Source: Paenibacillus kribbensis (GTDB lineage Bacteria; Bacillota; Bacilli; Paenibacillales; Paenibacillaceae). Taken from it: 64,000 nt of DNA. Below are positions 1 to 8,663 of the stretch, piece by piece. Position 1 is the stretch's first letter. Each line of letters opens with the position of its first letter. The position numbers and the translations under genes are program-made. The stretch spans positions 4,241,501-4,305,500 of the forward strand of contig NZ_CP020028.1 of NCBI RefSeq assembly GCF_002240415.1. The letters run 5' to 3'. The notes beneath the pieces are model-generated. The model saw only the letters and a list, made by a program, of their open reading frames with translations, did no database searches and was not told the origin of the DNA.

Positions 1-447
1 ATTGGTCATCATCTTCTTGTCGAGCTGATCAAGTACCATCGGCCATGCCTGCTCGTGTTGGTCCCTCGAATTTGTATCTGGAAAACCTGCGTGCGTTAGG
101 CGAAGCTGTGTGCCATTTCCGTTGAGTTTAAGCTCAACGGTGAGCACCGTTTCATACCCTTTTGTGCCTCCTTCCCCAGTAACCCAGGTCAATTCGATAA
201 GGCGATCTGGTTCAAGTCTTAGAAACCTTCCGTAATGCGGATGGCGTTTCCCCTCAAAATGCGTTTCGAAAAAAAAGGCCGTATTCACTCGGGCCTCCAT
301 GATGACTGTCCCTGGGGCTGCAAACCATTGGTCGAACTGCTTGGTCCACGCTTGATACAGGACAACAGGTGACGCCTCCATTTTTCGTTCCACCGTCAGA
401 TGATGCGGCCTTTGTGAAATATCAGGCAAAGAAACAGGTAATGTCAT
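1..447 (-). CDS. SRPBCC/AHSA1-domain protein, 3' end cut by window edge
   Basis: The minus strand is open from an ATG at 447 to the window edge (149 codons, no stop), so the C-terminus is missing. The translation begins [15 protein letters not shown] and contains [36 protein letters not shown] and [14 protein letters not shown]. These match the Aha1/START-like SRPBCC fold common in small Firmicute proteins that bind hydrophobic ligands. A weak GAAGGG ribosome site lies about 12 bases ahead of the ATG. The 8-A run near 249-256 does not break the frame. The ligand and role cannot be told from sequence. Confidence 0.8.
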   Translation of the reverse strand, partial: MTLPVSLPDISQRPHHLTVERKMEASPVVLYQAWTKQFDQWFAAPGTVIMEARVNTAFFFETHFEGKRHPHYGRFLRLEPDRLIELTWVTGEGGTKGYETVLTVELKLNGNGTQLRLTHAGFPDTNSRDQHEQAWPMVLDQLDKKMMTN

Positions 448-519
448 TTCATCTTCAATCCCTTCAATTCAACAGCATTTTGATCATGTCTGCATTATTA
501 TACCCATAAATCAAAGAAA

Positions 520-557
520 AAAAGGCTACTCAAAAGTTCAACGAACTCATGAGAGCC
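520..557 (-). terminator. Hairpin terminator downstream of the YmaF gene
   Basis: An imperfect stem pairs AGGCT and CATGAGTTC on one arm with GAACTTTTGAGTAGCCT on the other, and a T run follows on the minus strand. It fits termination of minus-strand transcription from the YmaF gene. A related hairpin with the words AACTCATGAGAGGCTT recurs near 6031-6070. Confidence 0.5.
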
Positions 558-589
558 TCAAAACAATCTGATCAGAGTTAACATCTCCT

Positions 590-615
590 AACCCCTTGCT
601 ACAACAAGGGTTTTT
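590..615 (+). terminator. Small Rho-independent hairpin
   Basis: CCCTTG, a short loop and CAAGGG are followed by TTTTT on the plus strand. No plus-strand gene is seen just upstream, so its origin is unclear; it may serve the minus strand weakly or be a relic. Confidence 0.4.
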
Positions 616-674
616 GGCATTTTCACATCATGCCGTCCATGTTGTGCGAATTGGGATATTGGAGGATAGGCTTT

Positions 675-1085
675 TCAATACGGTTGAGGCCGGCATTCTT
701 CCTCATTACCAGTACTTCCACAGTACTTGTGAACGTGAGGAATTTTACCACTTACTGTGGTACATCCTTCAAAACGGTGGTAATGGCCACCTCTTGGCAA
801 GGGAATGGCTGGCCCTGTTGTTCCTTTAATAAGATGCTTATGTTGCTCGTTACATGATGTTTCCACACAATAATGATGAACATGCGGAACACCACTTGGA
901 GCCGGCTTTGTTTCTCCACAGTAATGGTGGCAGTGTCCCACATCAAATGATGTAGTCCCCTTAATAGGATGCACGTGAACCCTATTAACTGGTCTACCGT
1001 CCCACGAAGTAATAAAAAGCCTATGCGAATGGTCAGAGTCGGAATCACCGGAATGTACAACAAAACCTGTTACTGGTATTTCCAT
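675..1085 (-). CDS. ymaF: YmaF-family histidine-rich protein
   Basis: A 136-aa protein when started at the ATG at 1085, which has AGGAGG six bases upstream; the in-frame TTG at 1091 abuts that site and is unlikely. The chain is built from repeated short His/Cys-rich units such as VHVHPIKGTTSF, HCHHYCGETKPA, HVHHYCVETSC and HVHKYCGSTG, the pattern of the YmaF family (DUF of Bacillus spore formers). Many His and paired Cys residues suggest metal binding, but this is inference and no function is established for the family. The gene stands alone, divergent from a short plus-strand reading frame and followed by a hairpin at 520-557. Confidence 0.8.
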   Translation of the reverse strand: MEIPVTGFVVHSGDSDSDHSHRLFITSWDGRPVNRVHVHPIKGTTSFDVGHCHHYCGETKPAPSGVPHVHHYCVETSCNEQHKHLIKGTTGPAIPLPRGGHYHRFEGCTTVSGKIPHVHKYCGSTGNEEECRPQPY

Positions 1086-1213
1086 CAGCAACCTCCTCTC
1101 TTCATCAACTGCTACATACTATGAAGGAGGTAGTGTAAATGCTCAATCTAAGCGAAATATTGGCGTATTACCTAGACTTTTGTGAAATAAGGCTTCTGAA
1201 ACAGCTATACCTT

Positions 1214-2539
1214 TTAGTTCAATGTTTTGGAGGCCAGCCATTCCATCATCGTTGTTTTCTTTCCGTTAATCAGCTTCGATACTTCGTTGTTATACACGTA
1301 AATCCAGGACCAGTGGCCATTGTATTCATACGGTGTTTTGTCGCTTTTCTTGTACAAGCCGGAAGTATCCACTACGTTGTCAAATAACGACATATGAACA
1401 TCCTTTGCTCCGGCATTCACTAAACGGTTGTAGGTCGGAATCATATAATCGTTAGGCGGCACTATGGTGTCGGTTTTGGCGGCCACAAACCAGATCGGCA
1501 GGTTCTTCATTTCGTTAATTTGTTCATCGGTTATAAGGCTATCCTTCAAGGCTTCACACACAACCATAGCTGCTGCAAAATAATCTTTATAATCACGGAT
1601 CATCAGCATAGTCATGTAACCGCCGTTGGAGTCTCCGCCAATGTAGATTCGATCTGTATCAATGTCTTTGTTCTTGGCCACATAATCCTTAATTAAGGAC
1701 ATCAATGCTTGCTCATATTTGGAGGTTCCGTCTCCAAAGTCTGTGAAACCATCCATCCAGTAGGTTGGAGTCTGAGGTGCCAACACATAAGCCCCGCCAA
1801 AATAGGATTGAATTTCCTTAGAAGCAAAATTCGCAGCTTTATTGCCGGCAATCGGAATCGTTGGATCTGTGCCTCCCTCTCCCATACCGTGCAGCCAGAT
1901 CACTAGAGGGTTTTTCACTTTGTCTTTTGCTGGCGCATAGTCCGCATAGGTTAAAGTAACCCCGTCAAAAGAAGCTTTGCCGGTTTTAAATTGATCTACA
2001 AGCTTCCGTATCTCACCTGTGGAATTATCAATTTCCAAGCCGGAAATCGTTCCTGATTGGGTTTTGATAGCTTTTTGCTGCGTGATCGTGTATTTGTTAT
2101 CATTCCACCCGTTAAACCCGGAACCTGCATCATAATGAATAGCGGAGCCTAATGTTATGGCCGGGCCGATCTCCATTTCCAACACAACGTAGCTTCCGGT
2201 TTTCTTTACAGGGTTGCCGTTTTTGTCCGATACATAGGCCTTGGTGACCTTCCGGTTGCCTTTCTCAATAAAGGGATTTACCAGCCTGCTATCGCTTCTT
2301 TCTACATGCACCTTAAATGTATCCTTTGTTACCGCCTCTTTAGGTACCGGCTTACCCAGATTAACAATGATCTTTGTAATGGTTGCTCCCCAATCCTTTA
2401 CCTCCGCAACCGTCCGGTATGAGGTGGGCTGTATCTTTGCATCCTTGGCCCATGCACCAGAACTGAAAGCAAGGGTCGTACTGACAGCCAGAGTTAATAA
2501 CATAGTTGTTTTAGCAGTCTTTTTAAAACGTTTAAACAT
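1214..2539 (-). CDS. Secreted alpha/beta-hydrolase esterase with N-terminal Ig-like domain
   Basis: A 441-aa preprotein. Residues 1-31 form a Sec signal peptide (basic MFKRFKKTAK, hydrophobic core, cleavage near AWA-KDA). Residues about 40-160 resemble the Ig-like domain of the Thermotoga EstA-type esterases. The hydrolase domain follows: WLHGMGEGGTDPT (oxyanion region), the nucleophile elbow GGDSNGG with Ser near 304, AAKTDTIVPP as the acid region and GHWSWIYVYNN near the C-terminus with the likely catalytic His. The family acts on phenolic or short-chain esters such as feruloyl or polyester substrates; the substrate here is unknown. It lies directly downstream of an AraC regulator on the same strand and has a CRE site upstream, so carbon-source control is likely. 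Confidence 0.85.
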   Translation of the reverse strand: MFKRFKKTAKTTMLLTLAVSTTLAFSSGAWAKDAKIQPTSYRTVAEVKDWGATITKIIVNLGKPVPKEAVTKDTFKVHVERSDSRLVNPFIEKGNRKVTKAYVSDKNGNPVKKTGSYVVLEMEIGPAITLGSAIHYDAGSGFNGWNDNKYTITQQKAIKTQSGTISGLEIDNSTGEIRKLVDQFKTGKASFDGVTLTYADYAPAKDKVKNPLVIWLHGMGEGGTDPTIPIAGNKAANFASKEIQSYFGGAYVLAPQTPTYWMDGFTDFGDGTSKYEQALMSLIKDYVAKNKDIDTDRIYIGGDSNGGYMTMLMIRDYKDYFAAAMVVCEALKDSLITDEQINEMKNLPIWFVAAKTDTIVPPNDYMIPTYNRLVNAGAKDVHMSLFDNVVDTSGLYKKSDKTPYEYNGHWSWIYVYNNEVSKLINGKKTTMMEWLASKTLN

Positions 2540-2563
2540 AGTGTCTTACCTCCCAAATCCATT

Positions 2564-2578
2564 TGTAAAACGCTTACA
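2564..2578 (-). promoter_or_regulatory. CRE (CcpA) site upstream of the esterase
   Basis: On the minus strand this reads TGTAAGCGTTTTACA, a near-perfect palindrome that fits the catabolite responsive element consensus WTGNAANCGNWNNCW. It sits about 25 bases ahead of the esterase start, between the esterase and the AraC gene. Catabolite repression by CcpA is the expected effect. Confidence 0.7.
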
Positions 2579-2636
2579 TTATTTATTTTAATAATTTTTT
2601 TTATTTGCATCATGCCTTTTATTAACCTAATTAGGG

Positions 2637-3521
2637 TCAATTACTGACTCCTTGCCCCAGAATCCCCCTTGTCCTCTTTCGATATTGATGTGGTGTTGCC
2701 TGATAAACCTTCTTAAATACCCTGGCAAAAGATTTTTCGTTCGGAAACCCGTGCTCCAGCGCAATTTGAATGATAGAATGGTCCGTATTCATAAGAACAC
2801 GAAAAGATCTCTCCAGACGGATGGCATTGATATATTGAAATAGGGTCATCCCGACATGCTTGACAAAAAAACGGGACAAATATTCGGGAGATAACCCAAA
2901 AACCTGGGCTATGGAATCCAGGGATAAGCTTTGATCGTAATTCTCTTGGATATAATCGGTGATCAACGTCAGCCGTTCCAAATATTTATTGGAATTAAAG
3001 CCGTGAATAGATTCATTGTCAATTTTAAAATGCATTAATAAAAGATACACCAGCTTATAAGATAGAGACGTTAAATGGATATGTTCTAAAGGGTCATTAT
3101 GCCGGTTGAGGTAAGCCGCAAATAATGTGTCTAGCAAACCACGCAGCTCCGCAAATTGCTGCAATCTCTGCTCATTGGTTTCGAAAATAGATATACAATC
3201 AAATGAAATGGGGTTACTGCTGTTAACATTTTCTCTAATAAATCCATAAGGGATCAGGACGGTTATAGCCTCTCTTCCTTCTCCCTTAGCCACAGAAAAG
3301 GAATGAATAGCATTCGAATTGATGAGCACAATATCTCCTTCTTTGGAGCTATAATTCACGCCATCAATGTAAATATTGTCGATTCCTCCTGAAAGCACAT
3401 AGGATATTTCTATGCTGTCGTGCCAATGCCTGGGTATGTATGCTGGTTCATTTGAAGAATGAACTATAATTTTTAACGGAAAATGATTGTCTGCCTGGAC
3501 CAACTCATATTTGTATTCCAA
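2637..3521 (-). CDS. AraC-family transcriptional regulator
   Basis: A 294-aa protein. Residues 1-130 form a cupin-like sensor domain (IPRHWHDSIEISYVLSG, EGDIVLINSNAIHSFS) with the two His typical of the family. Residues about 185-290 carry the double helix-turn-helix: DSIAQVFGLSPEYLSRFFVKHVGMT and IIQIALEHGFPNEKSFARVFKKVYQATPHQYRK. It precedes the secreted esterase by about 100 bases on the same strand and is a natural candidate to activate it, probably in response to a sugar or a plant-derived compound. The ligand is not predictable. Confidence 0.9.
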   Translation of the reverse strand: MEYKYELVQADNHFPLKIIVHSSNEPAYIPRHWHDSIEISYVLSGGIDNIYIDGVNYSSKEGDIVLINSNAIHSFSVAKGEGREAITVLIPYGFIRENVNSSNPISFDCISIFETNEQRLQQFAELRGLLDTLFAAYLNRHNDPLEHIHLTSLSYKLVYLLLMHFKIDNESIHGFNSNKYLERLTLITDYIQENYDQSLSLDSIAQVFGLSPEYLSRFFVKHVGMTLFQYINAIRLERSFRVLMNTDHSIIQIALEHGFPNEKSFARVFKKVYQATPHQYRKRTRGILGQGVSN

Positions 3522-3905
3522 GTTTGTCGCTCCTCTCAGATGTGAACATAGTAAATAGAAGAAAATGGCTTCAGCAGAGTGCCGAAACCACTTGTATTTA
3601 ACCTTCCTCTCTCAATAAACAAAAAAACCTAAGTACAACAAAATACATAAGATCCTTGGATCTTAATATTTTGCTCCTTAGGTTTTGCCTGCATAACAGT
3701 AACAATCCTAATGCTATTCATTTAACTAAAATAAGTATATAGCGGGTTAAAAGGTATGTCAACGCTTTCATTTCAAGTCATAATAAAACAGCATCTAAAA
3801 ATCTACAAAGTGTTACATATTCATTGTCAGTTTTCGATAATAAATTTAACAAGATAAAATAAGCAAATTCCCAGCCGATGGGGTCATAGAAGGATGTAAA
3901 GAAAA
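3522..3905. other. Intergenic region between AraC gene and a divergent membrane protein
   Basis: No convincing gene was seen. The stretch is AT-rich, contains the long hairpin at 3624-3686 and must hold the promoters of the AraC gene (minus) and of the gene at 3906 (plus). No clear TTGACA/TATAAT pair was assigned. Confidence 0.5.
3624..3686. repeat. 63-nt near-palindrome (long hairpin)
   Basis: The left arm AAAACCTAAG...CAAAATACATAAGATCC pairs with GGATCTTAATATTTTGCTCCTTAGGTTTT on the right, with a two-base centre. Both ends carry A or T runs, so an RNA from either strand would fold strongly. It could be a bidirectional terminator or a miniature repeat; only one copy is seen here. Confidence 0.6.
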
Positions 3906-4619
3906 ATGTTTTCTTCACTTTTAATTGTAATCAGTTCGGCTTCCTTTGTGCTTTTTCTCCTTTTGGGAATAGTCTCTCTATTCAAGCGAACTAAAAAAGC
4001 CAAATGGAATTTTTTAATTTCACTATTGAGTTTAGTCATACTTTTCATAGCTACACCTGCCGATCAGTCCAAACCAGCATCTGAGAAAGCTTTAGCTCAA
4101 GCACAAGCTGATGTATCTTCTAAAGTAAGCAATGAAGAGGTTGAGAGCACGCCTTCATACAGTGAAGTTGATAAGAAAAACGCTCTTCAAATTGAAAGTC
4201 TCCTTAATAAATACGATAAAGAAATGACTCCCTATGAGTACCAAGGCAACGGGGTTTTCGACATGATGAAGGCTGATAAAGTCGATGATTCTGCCATTTG
4301 TAAGGAAATTCAACGGGTCAATGAAAAATATAAAGAGACAATTAAAAAAATTAATTCAATAAAAATTCCTGACGGGTTACATAATGACCTAAAATACGAC
4401 TTGGAAAACATGTTAAGAAGTGCAAATGGATACTACACTTCTCGCTTTATAGCATACGAACATTTATTTAAGTACATTAAGGAGTCGGACGAAACACACA
4501 TAGATACAGTGATTCAGGAACTGACTAATGCAAAAGCTTTTTCTAAAGAATATAAAATGTATGTACACATGTTATTTACAAAAACAGGGCTACCCGATGA
4601 ATTGAAAAACAAAGAATAA
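3906..4619 (+). CDS. Uncharacterised membrane-anchored protein
   Basis: A 237-aa protein not matched to a known family. It has two N-terminal hydrophobic segments (about residues 4-26 and 33-52) separated by a basic loop FKRTKKAK, then a hydrophilic, helix-rich domain of about 180 residues with many Lys, Glu and Asp and a probable coiled-coil region. The topology suggests an extracytoplasmic C-terminal domain. GAAGGATG upstream serves as a modest ribosome site. It is followed immediately by an insertion-sequence remnant, so it lies in an accessory stretch and may be recently acquired. Confidence 0.7.
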   Translation: MFSSLLIVISSASFVLFLLLGIVSLFKRTKKAKWNFLISLLSLVILFIATPADQSKPASEKALAQAQADVSSKVSNEEVESTPSYSEVDKKNALQIESLLNKYDKEMTPYEYQGNGVFDMMKADKVDDSAICKEIQRVNEKYKETIKKINSIKIPDGLHNDLKYDLENMLRSANGYYTSRFIAYEHLFKYIKESDETHIDTVIQELTNAKAFSKEYKMYVHMLFTKTGLPDELKNKE

Positions 4620-4644
4620 CAAAATAAATTTCCAAACGCTTAGA

Positions 4645-5060
4645 AAAGCCCGAAAGTATAACGATATTTTAAAGCAAGCCGCGCTGATCATGGGACGAAA
4701 GTAGCCATCATCCAGAACAATCGGGAAAAATACTCGGTATCAGCAATGTGCGTCGTCCTGCAAATCGCAAGAAGCACGTCACTGGTTTCCCGTGCCTTTG
4801 CGACCGTGAAAGGCGACTTGCGCCAGATTCAATGGTTCCACACAGACAGAGGAAGTGAATTCAAAAATCAAAGCAAGGATGAGCTACTGGAAACCTTCCA
4901 TATTGGTCGTTCCCTCAGTATGAAAGGCTATCCCTACGATAACGCGGCGGCAGAAGCCACGTTCAAAGTCATGAAAACGGGTACAACAAGCATCGAATCC
5001 ATGGAACCTTGGGGAATCATGACCTCAAATGAAGCCCTTAAAAAAGCTGTTTGATTGTCT
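4645..5060 (+). pseudogene. IS3-family transposase remnant (orfA tail plus internally deleted orfB)
   Basis: Bases from 4645 encode pieces of an orfA C-terminus (KPESITIF, then, after a one-base frameshift, LKQAALIMGRK and a TAG). The -1 frame continues as the start of orfB (KVAIIQNNREKYSVSAMC...QIARST). Then a jump removes the middle, and the frame resumes in the DDE core with HTDRGSEFKN (second Asp) and NAAAEATFKVMKT (catalytic Glu); the first catalytic Asp is missing. The 102-codon open frame at 4746-5054 is therefore not functional. Inverted ends were not identified with certainty. Confidence 0.8.
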
Positions 5061-5199
5061 GTTGACAATCCATATACTCTTACCTGACTTAAGGCAGCCG
5101 CAAATGTTCGATATCCGATTTCAACACTTTATATGTATGATTCATGATGATCACCTCAGAATGGGTATTCGGTGAATAGTTTGAGAAATCCTTCAATAA

Positions 5200-5229
5200 A
5201 AAAGCCCCGGAGCAATCCGGGTTTTTTTA
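5200..5229 (+). terminator. Rho-independent terminator
   Basis: AGCCCCGGA-GCAA-TCCGGG is followed by TTTTTTTATT on the plus strand. It lies beyond the IS remnant and faces the convergent secreted-protein gene at 5314-5694. Confidence 0.8.
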
Positions 5230-5313
5230 TTGTGTAAAGTATCTATTTGCATCACCCAGTGGCATAATGACCTTCTGAATACGCTCCCACAATATTTTTC
5301 TCTTTAGCGAAAC

Positions 5314-5694
5314 TTATTTCTTGTCGTCTATTCTCCCGTATGCTTCTGCAGTTTCATCTCCTGTAATGACTACGTAGAAATAACCCCCACTAGGTACGTC
5401 AACATAATCAGTAAATGATCTCCCACTCATAAAAGTGTCAAAACTATATGTACCTATTGGACCATATCTGGATGTACCGTCAATAGAGTACATAAACATT
5501 ATTGTGGCTTTACCTGGGCCAGTATAACCACCACGTAATCTAACTTTTCCGCCATTTGTATGAATAATGTCACTTTGGGCGTAGGTTTCGTTTTTCCACT
5601 TAGTTTTGGTTACGTAATTTGAGGCTGAAGCGCTTGTAGCAAACATTAGAAAAACAGCAATCATTACTAGCAACATAGGTTTAAACTTTTTCAT
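5314..5694 (-). CDS. Small secreted protein of unknown function
   Basis: A 126-aa protein with a clear Sec signal peptide (MKKFKPMLLVMIAVFLMFATSASA, cleavage near residue 24), leaving a mature domain of about 100 residues. The mature part is rich in Tyr, Gly and Thr and predicted all-beta (KVRLRGGYTGPGKATIMFMYSIDG, GGYFYVVITGDETAEAYG). There is no Cys. GGGAGG lies about nine bases ahead of the ATG. No family was recognised. It stands alone in the accessory segment. Confidence 0.75.
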   Translation of the reverse strand: MKKFKPMLLVMIAVFLMFATSASASNYVTKTKWKNETYAQSDIIHTNGGKVRLRGGYTGPGKATIMFMYSIDGTSRYGPIGTYSFDTFMSGRSFTDYVDVPSGGYFYVVITGDETAEAYGRIDDKK

Positions 5695-6158
5695 ACAGTA
5701 ATACCTCCCAGTATAATATTATGATTACATAATAAATCTACTATTCCAAGCGTGTCGAAGTAAGGGGAAGCTTGTCCTGCTAAAAAAGATTCTATCAGAC
5801 TTTGGCAGATAAAATCCCTATCCTTTAATAGCTCGCGGTTATGCTCGGCTCCTTCACGGTCAATTGTACATACTGACGACTTCCCTGCTGCTGTGGCCTC
5901 TTATTTAGTGTGCTAGGCAGTCTCGGGATACTACGAAGACACCCTGTCGGCATAGCCAGCAGGGTGTTCCAAAAAAATATAGTCTAGTATCAAGTCTGTT
6001 TAAATAAATAATCACATCCAGCCAAATGCTAAGAAGCCTCCCGTAAGTTCGCAGAACTCATGAGAGGCTTATAATTCCATTCTTATGTTACCCAAATGTT
6101 ACCCATTAACCATTTGGGCCAACAAAAAACCTTGAGGCATAAGGTTTTTTCAACCCTA
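5695..6158. other. Gene-free stretch with several hairpins
   Basis: No supported gene. It contains an ACACCCTG/CAGGGTGT hairpin near 5940-5968, an AAGCCTC/GAGGCTT hairpin near 6033-6070 that resembles the one at 520-557, a CCCAAATG...CATTTGGG inverted repeat near 6090-6117 and the groEL-remnant terminator at 6126-6151. A 42-codon minus-strand frame near 5838-5963 lacks a ribosome site and is not called. Confidence 0.5.
6126..6151 (-). terminator. Terminator following the groEL remnant
   Basis: AAAAAACCTT-gaggcat-AAGGTTTTTT forms a tight stem just after the stop position of the decayed groEL 3' copy. It is probably the original groEL terminator, left behind when the island split groEL from it. 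Confidence 0.75.
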
Positions 6159-6525
6159 TTACATCATGCCGCCCATTCCACCCATGCCGCCCATATCAGG
6201 CATTGCAGCCTTTTCTGGTTCTGGCTTGTCAGCGATAACTGCTTCGATAGTCAGTAACATTGCTGCTACGGAAGCTGCGTTTTGCAATGCATAACGAGTT
6301 ACTTTCGCAGGGTCAACGATACCTGCGTCGATCATGTTCACCTACTCGCCAGTAGCTGCGTTGAAACCAACGCCTACTTCTTCGCGTTTCAGACGCTCAA
6401 CGATCACCGAGCCTTCTTCCGCCTGCGTTAGCAGCGATCGTACGGATTGGAGCTTCCAGAGCGCGCAACACGATGTTTACGCCTGTTTGCTCGTCGCCTT
6501 GCAATTCAACGGCTGCAACCGCACT
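6159..6525 (-). pseudogene. Decayed duplicate of the groEL 3' end
   Basis: These 367 bases align base by base with 8750-9115, the last third of the intact groEL, with roughly 20 differences by eye (about 95% identity). The copy has an in-frame TAG where intact groEL has the Trp of [10 protein letters not shown], and a one-base insertion near 6420, so it cannot encode a functional end. Similarity stops sharply at GCACT (6525) and at the stop codon. It still ends in the GGM-rich tail ([11 protein letters not shown]). It marks the far boundary of the AT-rich segment 6526-8749. Confidence 0.9.
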
Positions 6526-6716
6526 AGAACTTGGGTCTCTTTTTTTCTTTTTATAGGACAAAGTCTGATGCTTTTACGCTTGGTTTTCATATTATAGATA
6601 TTGTAAGCATGACTAAAGAACAGATAGGGAGGTAGAAATTTGAGTAGAACCCATAACAACTAAATATAGAAAAAATAAAATTTCCCTTGTAATGGATGAG
6701 AGGAGGAGTTCAACAT

Positions 6717-7790
6717 ATGAATCCTGAACTGCATTTATTTATCATCTGGGAACATGCAACATATTGCGCACAACAAATCATCGAAGACCTTAAAGTGAAA
6801 TTCACAATAAAAAGAGTTTATCAAATATATTGGAATAATTCTAACTTCTCTAAAAACCTTTCAAGACTATACGGACAAAGTCTTCCACCCGGTTGTGAAA
6901 AGCAAATTCATTGTGGTATGGGACCTTTTATACTTGTTATTGTACAAGACGAAAATCCGGTCTATGCAATACGATCTACTTCAAAGGGAATGTGCAATGT
7001 CAACATTAACACTTTTGATGCTAAAAGCTTATACCGGACTTGGACTGGCGGAGGTCATCGAATCCATGGAACGAACACGCAAATTGAATGTGACCACGAC
7101 CTAACCTTATTTATTAGCTGTAATGCAAAAACGTTTTTATCTTATTTTCCGGGAAACTGGGATGGCGTGATTCATCCCTTGTATCAAGATCTTCTAGGAA
7201 CGAATGGATGGCAAGACATTCAACAGCTTTTTACTGTATTAAACTGGACGACGGAATATGTCGTTTTGCGGAATTTCGAGTGTTTACCAAATCAGTATCA
7301 TTTGGAACTCCATGGGGATATTGACCTGCTTGTCAAGGATGCTGTAGAGGTTTCGTTTATTACGAACGCAACAAAAGTATTTTTGGAAGAATATCGAGTC
7401 CATTATCAGATTAATATAGCTGGTAAAACGGTATTATTTGATTTTCGTTATATTGGAGATAATTATTATTGCAATGATTGGGAAATGTCAATATTAAGGA
7501 ATAAGGAATTATCCCATAAAGGCTTTTTTATACCGAATCAAGAAGATTATTTTTTTAGTCTTATTTATCATGCATTCATTCATAAACCAACGATTGCTCA
7601 AGACTATATCGAGAGGCTTATCGCTATGGCAAATCAATTGAATATAGAACATTTTTCGTATCAAACCTTAACGAATAATAAGGAACTGAAACTTTTCTTG
7701 GATGCCTATATGAGTAAGAAGGGATACCATTATTCCGTTCCTAATGACTTATCTGTCTTTTTTAATAGTGCTGTTTTGGGAGGAGGATAA
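6717..7790 (+). CDS. Two-part protein with a nucleotidyltransferase-like C-terminal domain
   Basis: A 357-aa protein. The ATG at 6717 is chosen because GAGGAGGAG lies eight bases upstream; an ATG at 6696 overlaps that site. Residues 1-140 are an unrecognised domain beginning with a hydrophobic strand (LHLFIIWEHA) and containing GGGHRIHGTNTQIECDHD. From about residue 170, YVVLRNFECLPNQYHLELHGDIDLLV resembles nucleotidyltransferase-fold proteins, with GDIDLLV as the GDxD metal motif and LFDFRYIGD as a possible third acidic strand. The stop is two bases ahead of the kinase-like gene, with AGGAGG in its last codons, so the two are translated together. Base composition is much more AT-rich than flanking groEL. 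Such pairs occur in cell-surface polymer loci, but the function here is unknown. Confidence 0.75.
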   Translation: MNPELHLFIIWEHATYCAQQIIEDLKVKFTIKRVYQIYWNNSNFSKNLSRLYGQSLPPGCEKQIHCGMGPFILVIVQDENPVYAIRSTSKGMCNVNINTFDAKSLYRTWTGGGHRIHGTNTQIECDHDLTLFISCNAKTFLSYFPGNWDGVIHPLYQDLLGTNGWQDIQQLFTVLNWTTEYVVLRNFECLPNQYHLELHGDIDLLVKDAVEVSFITNATKVFLEEYRVHYQINIAGKTVLFDFRYIGDNYYCNDWEMSILRNKELSHKGFFIPNQEDYFFSLIYHAFIHKPTIAQDYIERLIAMANQLNIEHFSYQTLTNNKELKLFLDAYMSKKGYHYSVPNDLSVFFNSAVLGGG

Positions 7791-7792
7791 CA

Positions 7793-8521
7793 TTGGAACA
7801 AAACCAATTTATCTACTACTTGCAGAACCGTTATGGCTTTAGATATCTTTTTGAATATTTCCCAAAAAAATCTTATTTAAATTTTCATTATTTCTCAGGA
7901 ATGGATATATCGGGAGCAAAACCTATTTTCATAAAAATGGACGGAACTCTAGGTCAAGCCTCGCAACGTGAAGCGATCCTGCTACAATTATTAAATTCAT
8001 CAACTCAAACCAAGTATTTCCCCCAATTGATTGCATATGAGATGGAAGGTCCTTATCCCTTTGTTGCTATGGAGCTTTTACAGGGTATAACGTTGGAACA
8101 ACTATTAATGCAGGGGCCAAGCTTAACTTACAATCAGAAGCGGGAATTACTGAGGCAAATGCTTGAGATTTTAACGATCTTGCATAAAACAAATGTAATT
8201 CATCGAGATGTTAGACCCGGCAATATGTTAATTCAAATTGATGGAGTTGGTAATTCAGTAAAGTTATTTTTAATTGACTTTGCTTTTTCAGTAGGATTAT
8301 GGCCGAACCATTTGCCAGATCTCCCCTATCTTCTTACACAACCACAATACTTAGTAGACTTAGGAGGGGCAAACTATAAGCCCGATCAATTCAAATGGGA
8401 TGATGCGTATTCCTTTTATCGAAGCGCGCTAATGATAGATTCTAATTATGAGAATCTTTTTCCCGAGTTGTGGAATCAACTTTATTCCTCTATAAATAAG
8501 ATCATTTATTCTCATCAATAA
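7793..8521 (+). CDS. Protein-kinase-fold protein (kinase/phosphotransferase-like)
   Basis: A 242-aa protein starting at TTG (7793); AGGAGG lies seven bases upstream and there is no better ATG. It is a compact kinase fold: IFIKMDG as the possible Lys strand, QREAILLQLL as the alpha-C Glu, YPFVAMELLQGITLEQLL as the hinge, NVIHRDVRPGNMLI as the catalytic loop (HRD...N), and LFLIDFAFS as the metal-binding strand, with DFA instead of DFG. The length lacks the large C-lobe extension of Ser/Thr kinases, closer to bacterial lipopolysaccharide or aminoglycoside-type small-molecule kinases. It is the partner of the upstream nucleotidyltransferase-like gene; together they form the only intact genes of the island inserted beside groEL. 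Substrate unknown. Confidence 0.8.
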   Translation: MEQNQFIYYLQNRYGFRYLFEYFPKKSYLNFHYFSGMDISGAKPIFIKMDGTLGQASQREAILLQLLNSSTQTKYFPQLIAYEMEGPYPFVAMELLQGITLEQLLMQGPSLTYNQKRELLRQMLEILTILHKTNVIHRDVRPGNMLIQIDGVGNSVKLFLIDFAFSVGLWPNHLPDLPYLLTQPQYLVDLGGANYKPDQFKWDDAYSFYRSALMIDSNYENLFPELWNQLYSSINKIIYSHQ

Positions 8522-8663
8522 TTCCCCTATCATTAAAAAAAACCTAAAACCACAGAGGATGTGAATGAAAAATAGAAATAAACAGGAGCAAAGCCGACCC
8601 TGATAGTGGCTATATGATCCGTGACGGCAAGCCGTGAAGAACAAGAAGAAGATGGATAAAGAA

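Noticed and set aside
1139..1387. 82-codon plus-strand frame with a good ribosome site (GGAGGT)
   Set aside because: Most of it is antisense to the esterase gene. The first 25 codons could be the beginning of a truncated gene, but nothing recognisable is encoded.
5838..5963. 42-codon minus-strand frame
   Set aside because: No ribosome site, overlaps a hairpin, and the composition is not convincing; left as non-coding.
6090..6117. CCCAAATG...CATTTGGG inverted repeat as an attachment site
   Set aside because: Suggestive beside the groEL remnant, but no second copy was seen at the other side of the island and no integrase is present.
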